Under the pieces are notes generated by a model. The model was not told where the DNA came from and made no database searches. It worked only from the letters and a program-made list of their open reading frames with translations. A stretch of 15,159 nt of DNA from JAHEFX01 sp964614585 (GTDB taxonomy: Bacteria; Actinomycetota; Acidimicrobiia; Spongiisociales; JAENVV01), in contig CAZTLW010000052.1 in the NCBI GenBank assembly GCA_964614585.1, forward strand, positions 1 through 15,159. Reading direction: 5' to 3'. The translations under genes and the position numbers were made by a program. Positions within the stretch are counted from its first letter, which is position 1; every line of letters begins with the position of its first letter. This document shows positions 1 through 7,102 of this stretch, in pieces.

Positions 1-316
<316 letters not shown>

Positions 317-326
317 GCCGTTGCCG

Positions 327-332
327 AGTGTA
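327..332 (-). promoter_or_regulatory. Probable -10 box of uvrA (TACACT)
   Basis: TACACT on the minus strand lies 10 nt before the uvrA ATG. It matches the actinobacterial TANNNT -10 consensus and predicts a 5' leader of only about 3-4 nt, consistent with the missing SD sequence. No convincing -35 box was found. Confidence 0.4.
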
Positions 333-368
333 CGACCGGGCTAGGACAAGCCAGCGGGCGGCGGCCGG

Positions 369-374
369 TACGCT
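369..374 (+). promoter_or_regulatory. Possible -10 box of the antiporter gene (TACGCT)
   Basis: TACGCT fits TANNNT and would start a transcript near 381, leaving a leader of about 29 nt that contains the purine-rich AGGGGA (399-404) 5 nt before the GTG at 410. No clear -35 box is visible. Confidence 0.3.
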
Positions 375-409
375 GGCCGTTCGTCCCGACCCGCGGCCAG
401 GGGAACCGG

Positions 410-2221
410 GTGGAGAGCACCATCCTCCAACTCGTCGTGATCGTCGGCGCCGGGATCGGCGCCCAGTGGCTCGCGCAGTTGCTCAGACTGCCCTCGATCG
501 TCTTCATGCTGGGCGCCGGCGTGGTGGTCGGACCCGTGCTCGGGTGGGTCGACCCCGACGCCCTGTTGGGCGATCTGTTGAACCCGGTCATCTCGCTGGC
601 GGTCGCCATCATCCTGCTCGAGGGCGGACTCGGACTCCGGTTCCGGGACATCGCCGAGGAGCGCGGCGTCATCCTGCGGCTCATCTCCGTCGGGGCGGCG
701 ATCACCTGGGGGGTCGGCACCATCGCCGCCCTCATCTTCTTGGATCTGCCCGCCGAGATCGCGGTGCTGTTCGGGGCGATCCTCATCGTGTCGGGGCCCA
801 CGGTCGTGACCCCGCTGCTCCGCCAGATCCGCCCCCATGGTGCCTCCGGCCGGATCCTCAAGTGGGAGGCGATCCTCATCGACCCGATCGGGGCGATGGT
901 GGCCGTCGTGGTCCTCGAGGTCATCCTCGCCCGGGAGGAGGCCGTCGTCGGCGGGGCGCTCTGGCAGGTGCTCGTGTTCATCGGCATCGGCCTCGGCATC
1001 GGCATCGTCGCCGCCTTCGCCATGATCCCGTTGCTCCGGTGGCACGTGCTCCCCGATCGCCTGCACGACTCGCTGACGCTGGCGATCGCCATCGTCGCCT
1101 TCGCCATCTCCAACGAACTGGCCAAGGAGTCCGGCCTGCTCACGGTCACCGTGATGGGCATCATCCTCGCCAACCAGCGATGGGCCGAGATCACCCACGT
1201 CCGGGCCTTCAAGGAGAACCTCGTCGTCCTGCTGCTGCCGGCGGTGTTCGTCATCCTCGCCGCCCGGCTCGACCTCGCCCGGGTCGCCCAGATCGCGCTC
1301 CCCACCCTCGGGGTCGTGGCGGTGCTGGTGCTCATCGGCCGACCGCTGGCGGTGTGGCTCTCGACGACGCCCTCGGCGTTGGAACTGCGACAGAAGGCGT
1401 TCCTGGCCTGGATGGCCCCGCGTGGTGTCGTCGCCGCGCTGGTGGCGTCGGTCTTCGTGCGCGACCTCAACGAGGCCGGCATCGAGGGGGTCCAACTACT
1501 CGTCCCCGAGACCTTCGTCGTCATCGGCGCCACGGCCCTCATCTACGGCGTGACGTCGCCGTGGGTCGCCCGATGGCTCGACCTCGCCGATTCCGACCCC
1601 CAGGGGGTGCTCATCCTCGGGGCCGGGCCCGTCGAGCGTCGCATCGCCGCCGCCCTCGAGGCCGCCGAGGTGCGGGTGGTCCTGGCAGCCACGTCGCGAG
1701 CCCACGAGTACGAAGCCCGCATGGCCGGCCTCACGACCCATTTCGGCGACCTGCTCGGCGAGGAGTCGGTCGACGTCCTCGACCTTCGTGGCATCGGCCG
1801 GGTGCTCGCCATCACCCAGAACCACGAGTTCAACTCGCTGGCGGTCCTCCACTTCCGGGAGGACTTCGGCCGCAACAACACGTATCAGCTGTACCCCGAA
1901 TCGGGCACCGACATCACCGGCACCGACACCATGCCCGGCCGGCCCCTGTTCGGGTCCGAGGCCACCTACGAGGGGCTCGCCGACCGCCTCATCGCCGGCG
2001 AGAGGATCGGGAGCACGACGCTCACCCCCAACTACCCGCTCGCCCGGCTCCAGGAGGACCGACCCGACCTGCTCGGGCTGTTCGTCGTGCGGGGTCACCA
2101 CGTGCAGGTGCTGACCGGTCGCTCCTTCCAGGCCCGACCCGGCGACCGGGTCATCTACCTCGCCGCGCCCGCCGAAGCCGAACGACCCACGGAGGCGACC
2201 CAGGCCGACGACGCCGGCTGA
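410..2221 (+). CDS. CPA1-family Na+(K+)/H+ antiporter with C-terminal nucleotide-binding regulatory domain
   Basis: This 603-residue inner-membrane protein probably exchanges protons for Na+ or K+. Residues 1-390 are a series of about twelve hydrophobic segments. They hold SGPTVV (128-133), the ILIDPIGA motif (155-162) with the membrane-buried Asp typical of NhaP-like CPA1 exchangers, and WMAPRGVVAA (334-343), another CPA1 signature. Residues about 398-510 form a soluble Rossmann-like domain beginning VLILGAGPVERR, resembling TrkA-N/RCK domains. The end (DLLGLFVVRG ... GDRVIYLAAP) resembles a TrkA-C unit. The start is GTG 410, preceded by AGGGGA; an in-frame ATG at 86 would run across uvrA. 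The gene lies between uvrA and uvrB and converges on uvrB with 6 nt between the stops. Ion specificity is unknown. Confidence 0.88.
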   Translation: MESTILQLVVIVGAGIGAQWLAQLLRLPSIVFMLGAGVVVGPVLGWVDPDALLGDLLNPVISLAVAIILLEGGLGLRFRDIAEERGVILRLISVGAAITWGVGTIAALIFLDLPAEIAVLFGAILIVSGPTVVTPLLRQIRPHGASGRILKWEAILIDPIGAMVAVVVLEVILAREEAVVGGALWQVLVFIGIGLGIGIVAAFAMIPLLRWHVLPDRLHDSLTLAIAIVAFAISNELAKESGLLTVTVMGIILANQRWAEITHVRAFKENLVVLLLPAVFVILAARLDLARVAQIALPTLGVVAVLVLIGRPLAVWLSTTPSALELRQKAFLAWMAPRGVVAALVASVFVRDLNEAGIEGVQLLVPETFVVIGATALIYGVTSPWVARWLDLADSDPQGVLILGAGPVERRIAAALEAAEVRVVLAATSRAHEYEARMAGLTTHFGDLLGEESVDVLDLRGIGRVLAITQNHEFNSLAVLHFREDFGRNNTYQLYPESGTDITGTDTMPGRPLFGSEATYEGLADRLIAGERIGSTTLTPNYPLARLQEDRPDLLGLFVVRGHHVQVLTGRSFQARPGDRVIYLAAPAEAERPTEATQADDAG

Positions 2222-2227
2222 CGCCGG

Positions 2228-4225
2228 TCAGGTCTGTTGCTGGACGAGGTCGCGGCGAAGCTCGGCGATCTCGTCGCGGAGGCGGGCGGCGTACTCGAAT
2301 CGCAGCTCCTTGGCGGCCTCGCGCATCTCGTCCTCGAGGCCCATGATGAGGCGTTCCAGGTCGTCACCCTCCAACTCGAGCGGCGCCCGCCGCGTCTCCC
2401 GGGCCCGTTTGCCGGGACCGTCGGCGGCAGCCTGTACGAGCTCGAGGATGTCGGAGACCTGCTTGCGGATCGTCTGGGGGTCGATGCCGTTGACCTCGTT
2501 GAACTCGAGCTGCAACCGCCGGCGGCGGTTCGTCTCCGACAGCGCCCGCTGCATCGAATCGGTCACCTGGTCGGCGTACATGACGACCTGCCCGTCGACG
2601 TTGCGGGCGGCCCGCCCGATCGTCTGGATGAGGGAGGTCTCGGACCGCAGGAACCCCTCCTTGTCGGCGTCGAGGATGGCGACGAGCGACACCTCCGGGA
2701 GGTCGAGGCCCTCCCGGAGCAGGTTGATGCCCACGAGGCAGTCGAATTCGCCCATGCGCAGCTCACGCAGGATCTGGACCCGTTCGAGGGTGTCGATCTC
2801 CGAGTGGAGATAGCGGGCCCGGACCCCCATCTCGAGCAGGTACTCCGTGAGGTCCTCGGCCATCTTCTTGGTGAGGGTGGTGACGAGCACCCGTTGGTCG
2901 GCCTCTGCCCGCAGCCGGATCTCCTCGAGGAGGTCGTCGATCTGGCCCTTGGTGGGACGGACGATGACCTCGGGGTCGATGAGGCCGGTGGGGCGGATCA
3001 CCTGCTCGACGACGCGCGTCGATCGTTCCCGCTCGAACCTCCCCGGGGTGGCCGACAGGAACACCACCTGATTGGCCTTCTCCAACCACTCGTCGAACCG
3101 GAGCGGGCGGTTGTCCATCGCCGAGGGCAGCCGGAAGCCGTGCTCGACGAGCACCTCCTTGCGGGAGCGGTCGCCCTCGTACTGCCCGCCGATCTGGGGG
3201 ATGGTGACGTGGGACTCGTCGATGATCGTGATGTAGTCGTCGCCGAAGTAGTCGAGCAGCGTGTACGGCGCCTCCCCCGGCTCGCGGCCGTCGAGATAGC
3301 GCGAGTAGTTCTCGATGCCGTTGCAGTAGCCGAGCTCGCGCATCATCTCGAGGTCGTGGTGGGTGCGCATCCGGAGCCGCTGGGCCTCGAGGAGCTTCCC
3401 CGTGCCCTCGAGCTCGGCCAGGCGCTCGGCGAGCTCGACCTCGATTCCCTCGATGGCCCGCTGCATCCGCTCCTGGGAGGTGACGTAGTGCGAGGCCGGG
3501 TAGAGAAAGGCCTCGTCCAGCTCCTCCAGCACCTCCCCGGTGAGGGGGTTCATGCGGAGGATCCGGTCGACCTCGTCGCCCCACCACTCGATGCGGATGA
3601 CGGTCTCGTCGTAGGCCGGGAACACCTCGAGGGTGTCACCCTTCGCCCGGAACGTCCCCCGGACGAGGTTGACCTCGTTGCGGTCGTATTGGATGTCCAC
3701 CAGCCGTCGCTTGGCGTGCTCCATCGGGTACTCGACGCCCCGGATGAGCCGGACGAGTTGCCCCTCGTACTGGTCGGGTGAGCCGAGGCCGTAGATGGCC
3801 GAGACCGAGGCCACGATGATGACGTCGTCGCGCACGAGCAGCCCCGACGTGGCGGCATGGCGCAGTCGATCGATCTCGTCGTTGACCGTGGCGTCCTTCT
3901 CGATGTACGTGTCGGACGAGGGCATGTACGCCTCGGGCTGGTAGTAGTCGTAGTACGACACGAAGTACTCGACCCGGTTCTCGGGAAAGAAGCGGCGGTA
4001 CTCGTTGGCGAGCTGGGCGGCCAGGGCCTTGTTGGGTGCCAGCACGAGGGCGGGCCGCTGCACCTGCTGGACGAGCCAGGCCACGGTCGCCGACTTCCCC
4101 GACCCGGTGATGCCCAACAGCGTCTGGAAGCGATCGCCGGCCTCGATGCCCTCGGCCAGTTGGGCGATGGCCTCCGGCTGGTCGCCGGCCGGCTCGAACT
4201 CGGAATGGACCCGAAACGGCGGCAT
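2228..4225 (-). CDS. uvrB: UvrABC excision nuclease subunit B
   Basis: UvrB is the helicase-like damage-verification subunit of nucleotide excision repair, working with UvrA and UvrC. At 665 residues it has the usual family length. Visible features are Walker A GITGSGKS (38-45), the tyrosine-rich beta-hairpin region YYDYYQPEAYMPSSDTYIEK, the DESH Walker B box followed by VTIPQIGGQYEGDRSRK, helicase motif VI QTIGRAARN, and a C-terminal UVR domain (LERLIMGLEDEMREAAKE onward) used for UvrC contact. The start ATG at 4225 gives the normal MPPFRVHSEFEPAGDQP opening. There is no SD sequence, but TACCTT sits 7 nt upstream, so the mRNA is probably leaderless. The coaE stop is 42 nt upstream on the same strand, with a heptamer array at its end. 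All key motifs are intact. Confidence 0.98.
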   Translation of the reverse strand: MPPFRVHSEFEPAGDQPEAIAQLAEGIEAGDRFQTLLGITGSGKSATVAWLVQQVQRPALVLAPNKALAAQLANEYRRFFPENRVEYFVSYYDYYQPEAYMPSSDTYIEKDATVNDEIDRLRHAATSGLLVRDDVIIVASVSAIYGLGSPDQYEGQLVRLIRGVEYPMEHAKRRLVDIQYDRNEVNLVRGTFRAKGDTLEVFPAYDETVIRIEWWGDEVDRILRMNPLTGEVLEELDEAFLYPASHYVTSQERMQRAIEGIEVELAERLAELEGTGKLLEAQRLRMRTHHDLEMMRELGYCNGIENYSRYLDGREPGEAPYTLLDYFGDDYITIIDESHVTIPQIGGQYEGDRSRKEVLVEHGFRLPSAMDNRPLRFDEWLEKANQVVFLSATPGRFERERSTRVVEQVIRPTGLIDPEVIVRPTKGQIDDLLEEIRLRAEADQRVLVTTLTKKMAEDLTEYLLEMGVRARYLHSEIDTLERVQILRELRMGEFDCLVGINLLREGLDLPEVSLVAILDADKEGFLRSETSLIQTIGRAARNVDGQVVMYADQVTDSMQRALSETNRRRRLQLEFNEVNGIDPQTIRKQVSDILELVQAAADGPGKRARETRRAPLELEGDDLERLIMGLEDEMREAAKELRFEYAARLRDEIAELRRDLVQQQT

Positions 4226-4232
4226 GGGTCAG

Positions 4233-4238
4233 AAGGTA
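4233..4238 (-). promoter_or_regulatory. Probable -10 box of uvrB (TACCTT), leaderless start
   Basis: TACCTT on the minus strand ends exactly 7 nt before the uvrB ATG, so transcription would begin at or next to the start codon. The gap holds no SD sequence. This implies uvrB has its own promoter in addition to any read-through from coaE. No good -35 box is visible. Confidence 0.5.
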
Positions 4239-4263
4239 GCCGGGGGGTGGGACATGCTCTCGA

Positions 4264-4291
4264 GTACTCAGTACCGAGTACCCAGTACCGA
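4264..4291 (+). repeat. Heptamer tandem array, four units of GTACYSA type
   Basis: Four head-to-tail 7-bp units: GTACTCA, GTACCGA, GTACCCA, GTACCGA. It belongs to the same family as the seven-unit array at 10867-10915. Read on the minus strand it encodes the last residues and the TGA stop of coaE, and it lies just upstream of the uvrB promoter region. Every unit begins with the self-complementary GTAC, so units can pair with one another. Confidence 0.9.
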
Positions 4292-4852
4292 GAGCAGTTC
4301 GTCGACCTCCCGCTGGAGCTGCGCCCGGTCGCCCGAGTTGTCCACCACGTGGTCGGCCATGGCCAGCCACTCGTCGCGGCTCGGCTGGGCCGCCATTCGC
4401 TGGGTGATCTCGTCGGCGTCCATGCCTCGGTCTGCCAGCCGGGCGACCCGTACCTCGTCGGGGGCGTCCACGACGACGACCGGCCACTCCTCGGGCGCCC
4501 ACCGCACGGGGATCGGCACCTCGAGCACGGCGAGGCCATCGACGTCGGCGAGTCGCTCGAGTGCCGCCGCCCGGATCGCCGGGTGGGTCAGCGCCTCCAA
4601 CTCGGCCAACTCGTCGGGATCGCCGAAGACGATGCGGCCGAGTGCTCGGCGGTCGATGCGCCCGCCGACGACGACGTCGGGCCAACGGGCGGTCACCCGC
4701 TCGAAGGCGGCGCCGCCGGGCTCCAGCACCTCGTGGCCGATCCGGTCGGCGTCGACGATCGTGGCCCCGGTCGTGGCCAGGAGGGTGGCGACGGTGGACT
4801 TGCCGGTGCCGATGCCGCCGGTGAGGACGACCCTCAGAGGGCTTCCCGGCAC
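4268..4852 (-). CDS. coaE: Dephospho-CoA kinase
   Basis: CoaE phosphorylates the ribose 3'-OH of dephospho-CoA, the last step of coenzyme A synthesis, in the cytosol. The 194-residue protein has the P-loop GGIGTGKST (12-20), the substrate-binding stretch IVDADRIGHEVLEPGG, the RMAAQ lid-region element and the final DHVVDNSGD motif, as in standard single-domain bacterial CoaE. The GTG at 4852 is used; it lies inside the end of the upstream CBS gene (19-nt overlap), which suggests translational coupling. The last codons, SVLGTRY and the TGA, come from the heptamer array at 4264-4291, so the extreme C-terminus is repeat-derived and probably not functionally constrained. The position between rpsA and uvrB matches the actinobacterial gene order. 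Confidence 0.95.
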   Translation of the reverse strand: MPGSPLRVVLTGGIGTGKSTVATLLATTGATIVDADRIGHEVLEPGGAAFERVTARWPDVVVGGRIDRRALGRIVFGDPDELAELEALTHPAIRAAALERLADVDGLAVLEVPIPVRWAPEEWPVVVVDAPDEVRVARLADRGMDADEITQRMAAQPSRDEWLAMADHVVDNSGDRAQLQREVDELLSVLGTRY

Positions 4853-5208
4853 AGGACGTCGAGCAGGTCCTTCATCGAGATGAGGCCGACCAACTGGTCG
4901 TCGCGTGTCACCGGGAGGTGCCGATAGCCGACCGCCAGCAGCCAGGCCGCGGCATCGACGATGTCGACCTCGACGTCGACGGTGTCGGGGTCGGGCGTCA
5001 TGACGTCCTTGACGGGGGTGTCGAGACCGATGTCGGTGGCGACCGCCCGCACGACGTCCCGCTCGGTGATGATGCCGATCATGTCGCCGTTCCGGTACAC
5101 GGCGAGGCTTCCGATGTCGAGGTCGTCCATGACCGCGGCGGCCTCGGCGAGTGTCGCCGAGGGGTCACACCCCGCAGGGGTCCCGGCGGTGAGATCTCCT
5201 ACCTGCAT
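4834..5208 (-). CDS. Two-CBS-domain protein, likely nucleotide sensor
   Basis: This 124-residue protein consists of little more than a CBS pair: repeat one at about residues 1-58 (with GSLAVYRNGDMIGIITERDVVRA, quoted here as two pieces GSLAVYRNGD and MIGIITERDVV) and repeat two at about 62-120 (VKDVMTPDPDTV ... LPVTRDDQLVGLISMKDLLD). Such Bateman modules bind adenosine nucleotides such as AMP, ATP or SAM. The ATG at 5208 is preferred because GGAG lies 6 nt before it; an in-frame TTG at 5220 overlaps that SD sequence. Its 3' end overlaps the start of coaE by 19 nt, so the two are almost certainly co-transcribed. A link to coenzyme A or adenylate status is inference from this overlap. It has no catalytic domain of its own. 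Confidence 0.88.
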   Translation of the reverse strand: MQVGDLTAGTPAGCDPSATLAEAAAVMDDLDIGSLAVYRNGDMIGIITERDVVRAVATDIGLDTPVKDVMTPDPDTVDVEVDIVDAAAWLLAVGYRHLPVTRDDQLVGLISMKDLLDVLCREAL

Positions 5209-5235
5209 CGCGGTCTCCAATCGACGGCGAGTTCG

Positions 5236-5241
5236 ATCCTA
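5236..5241 (-). promoter_or_regulatory. Possible -10 box of the CBS-coaE operon (TAGGAT)
   Basis: TAGGAT on the minus strand fits TANNNT and would place the start of transcription near 5229, about 20 nt before the ATG at 5208 and upstream of its GGAG SD sequence. It lies just downstream of the rpsA terminator, where a new promoter is expected. Confidence 0.4.
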
Positions 5242-5253
5242 CGCCGTCGCGAG

Positions 5254-5280
5254 GGGACCCCGGCGGATTGCCGGGGTCCC
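5254..5280 (-). terminator. Strong hairpin terminator of rpsA
   Basis: A perfect 11-bp inverted repeat, GGGACCCCGGC (5254-5264) and GCCGGGGTCCC (5270-5280), with a 5-nt loop, starts 17 nt after the rpsA stop on the minus strand. No T-run follows, as is common for hairpin terminators in G+C-rich actinobacteria. It separates rpsA from the CBS-coaE pair. Confidence 0.75.
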
Positions 5281-5297
5281 TCCGACGAGTCGAGGCA

Positions 5298-7025
5298 TCA
5301 GCGTCGGCCGATGCCCCGCTCCTTGAGCTCCTGGAGGATGGCCTCGAGGGAGGCGTCGACGTTGAACGCCGGCTCCTCCTCCTCCTTGGCCTTGTCCTCC
5401 TCCCGCTCGAACTCCCGGGTCTGGGGCCGACGGCGGCGGGGACGATCGTCGCGGCCTCCGCCACCGCCGCCACCGGCGGGGGCTCCGGCAGCTCGTGGGG
5501 CTGACTCCGGCCGCTCCTGGAATCCGGGCAGCGCTCGCTTGATGGAGAGGCTCACCCGGCGTCGATCGGTGTCCATCTCGGTGATCTTCACCTTGACGGT
5601 CTGGCCGACGGTCAGCTCGAGTTCCGGGCTCTCGACCCGGTGCATGGCGATCTCGGAGACGTGGACGAGTCCCTCGACTCCTTCACCCACGGTGACGAAG
5701 GCACCGAACGGCACCGTCTTGGTGACGGCACCCTCGACGGCATCGCCCACCTCATGGGCCGAGGCGAAGGCCTCCCAGGGGTCCGCCTGGGTCTGCTTGA
5801 TCGAGAGCGAGATGCGCTCCCGGTCGCGGTCGACCTCGAGGACCTTGACGGTGACCTTGTCGCCCACCTTCACGACCTCGCCGGGGTGGTTGACGTGCTG
5901 GTACGACAGCTCGGACACGTGGACGAGGCCGTCCATGCCGCCGAGGTCGACGAAGGCACCGAAGTTGACCACCGACGAAACGGTGCCCTCGCGGGTCTCG
6001 CCCTCGGCGAGGTCGTCGAGGAAGGCATGGCGCTGCTCGGCCTGCTCCTCCTCGAGGTGCGCCCGACGGGACAGCACGACGTTGTTGCGGTTGCGGTCGA
6101 GCTCGATGACCTTGGCCTCGATGCTCTGGCCGACGTAGGGGTCGAGGTCGCGCACCCGACGAAGCTCGACGAGCGAGGCGGGGAGGAAGCCCCGAAGGCC
6201 GATGTCGACGATGAGGCCGCCCTTGACGACCTCGATGACCGGTCCCTCGACGGTCCCGCCGGAGTTGGCGACCTGCTCGATGCGGCCCCAGGCGCGCTCG
6301 TACTGGGCGCGCTTCTTGGAGAGCACGAGCCTGCCCTCGTCGTCCTCCTTGTCGAGGACGAGGGCCTCGACCTCGTCGCCGACCTCGACCACCCCGGCCG
6401 GGTCGACCGACTTGCGGATGGAGAGTTCGTTGACGGGGATGACACCCTCGGACTTGAAGCCGATGTCGACGAGCACGCTGTCGCGGTCGATGGCGACGAC
6501 GGTGCCCTTGACGATGTCGCCCTCGTTGAAGTCGAGCATCGTCATCTCGAGGGCCTGCTCGAAGTCGACGTCGGCGGGCAGCGCCGACAGGTCCTGGGCC
6601 TCGATGGCGGGCTTGTAGGTGGGAGCCGGGCTGGGCTCCTCGGCGGCGGGGAGGTCGGAGGTGGAGAGATCGGCGGCGGCCGCGGGATCGACCTCGTCGG
6701 CGGTGGCCGGCTCGGCCACCACGGGGTCGGCGGCGGCGATGGACTCCTCGACGGGGGCCTCGGCGACGGGGGCCTCTGCCTCGGCGGGCTCCTCGACGGG
6801 GGCCTCGGCCTCGGCGGGCTCCTCGACGGGGACCTCCGTCTCGACGGATGCCTCGTCGGCGGGGGCCTCTGCCTCGACGGATGCCTCGGCGACGGGGGCC
6901 TCTGCCTCGGTCTCGGGAGCCGCGGATTCGGTCACGGCCTCGGGGTCGGGCTCGTGGGTCGGCTGATCGCCCTCAGCCGGGGTCTCGGGCGCCTCGTCGG
7001 CGGGCGCGCTGTCGTGATCTGACAT
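5298..7025 (-). CDS. rpsA: 30S ribosomal protein S1 with long acidic N-terminal extension
   Basis: S1 binds mRNA on the 30S subunit. The 575-residue protein has four S1 (OB-fold) domains at about residues 168-237, 255-322, 341-410 and 426-496; the third and fourth have the classic cores NFGAFVDLGGMDGLVHVSEL and PFGAFVTVGEGVEGLVHVSE. Residues 1-140 are an unusual Ala/Glu/Pro/Val-rich acidic segment of near-repeats (EAPVEEPAEA, EAPVAEA). Residues 500-575 are a basic, glycine-rich linker (seven Gly, then RDDRPRRRRP), an acidic stretch and a final short helix ending ELKERGIGRR. The ATG at 7025 is chosen; GGAGGT lies 12 nt upstream, a long but workable spacing, and the in-frame ATG at 7088 would precede that SD sequence. 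It is next to polA, as in other Actinobacteria, and followed by a hairpin terminator. Confidence 0.95.
   Translation of the reverse strand: MSDHDSAPADEAPETPAEGDQPTHEPDPEAVTESAAPETEAEAPVAEASVEAEAPADEASVETEVPVEEPAEAEAPVEEPAEAEAPVAEAPVEESIAAADPVVAEPATADEVDPAAAADLSTSDLPAAEEPSPAPTYKPAIEAQDLSALPADVDFEQALEMTMLDFNEGDIVKGTVVAIDRDSVLVDIGFKSEGVIPVNELSIRKSVDPAGVVEVGDEVEALVLDKEDDEGRLVLSKKRAQYERAWGRIEQVANSGGTVEGPVIEVVKGGLIVDIGLRGFLPASLVELRRVRDLDPYVGQSIEAKVIELDRNRNNVVLSRRAHLEEEQAEQRHAFLDDLAEGETREGTVSSVVNFGAFVDLGGMDGLVHVSELSYQHVNHPGEVVKVGDKVTVKVLEVDRDRERISLSIKQTQADPWEAFASAHEVGDAVEGAVTKTVPFGAFVTVGEGVEGLVHVSEIAMHRVESPELELTVGQTVKVKITEMDTDRRRVSLSIKRALPGFQERPESAPRAAGAPAGGGGGGGRDDRPRRRRPQTREFEREEDKAKEEEEPAFNVDASLEAILQELKERGIGRR
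6781..6906 (-). repeat. Tandem coding repeats in the S1 N-terminal extension
   Basis: Two adjacent families are visible: 30-bp units at 6781-6810 and 6811-6840, sharing their first 21 bases, and 33-bp units at 6841-6873 and 6874-6906, differing at only a few bases. They encode the EEPAEAEAPV and ASVEAEAPA-type near-repeats. The pattern points to expansion by tandem duplication with the reading frame kept. Confidence 0.85.
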
Positions 7026-7093
7026 AGGGTGTGGTGTACCTCCGGGGATGTGCCCCATCGGCGCGAAGGACCGCGCCTCGACGGGCATCGGCG

Positions 7094-7099
7094 AGTGTA
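7094..7099 (-). promoter_or_regulatory. Possible -10 box of rpsA (TACACT)
   Basis: TACACT on the minus strand lies just after the polA stop codon and fits TANNNT. It would give rpsA its own promoter with a leader of about 60 nt that includes GGAGGT at 7038-7043. No convincing -35 box was found. Confidence 0.35.
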
Positions 7100-7102
7100 G
7101 CC

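Noticed and set aside
2214..2227. CCGGC-TGAC-GCCGG hairpin at the antiporter/uvrB convergence
   Set aside because: Only a 5-bp stem overlapping the antiporter stop; such short G+C hairpins are frequent by chance here.
2237..3781. Long plus-strand open frame opposite uvrB
   Set aside because: uvrB is intact with all motifs on the other strand; the mirror frame shows no recognisable domain and no SD sequence.
5640..7022. Plus-strand frame with GGLCLGG-type repeats opposite rpsA
   Set aside because: The repeats are the complement of the acidic S1 extension; no start signal or known family.
7026..7088. Longer rpsA start at 7088
   Set aside because: The GGAGGT SD sequence would then lie inside the gene; the ATG at 7025 uses it.
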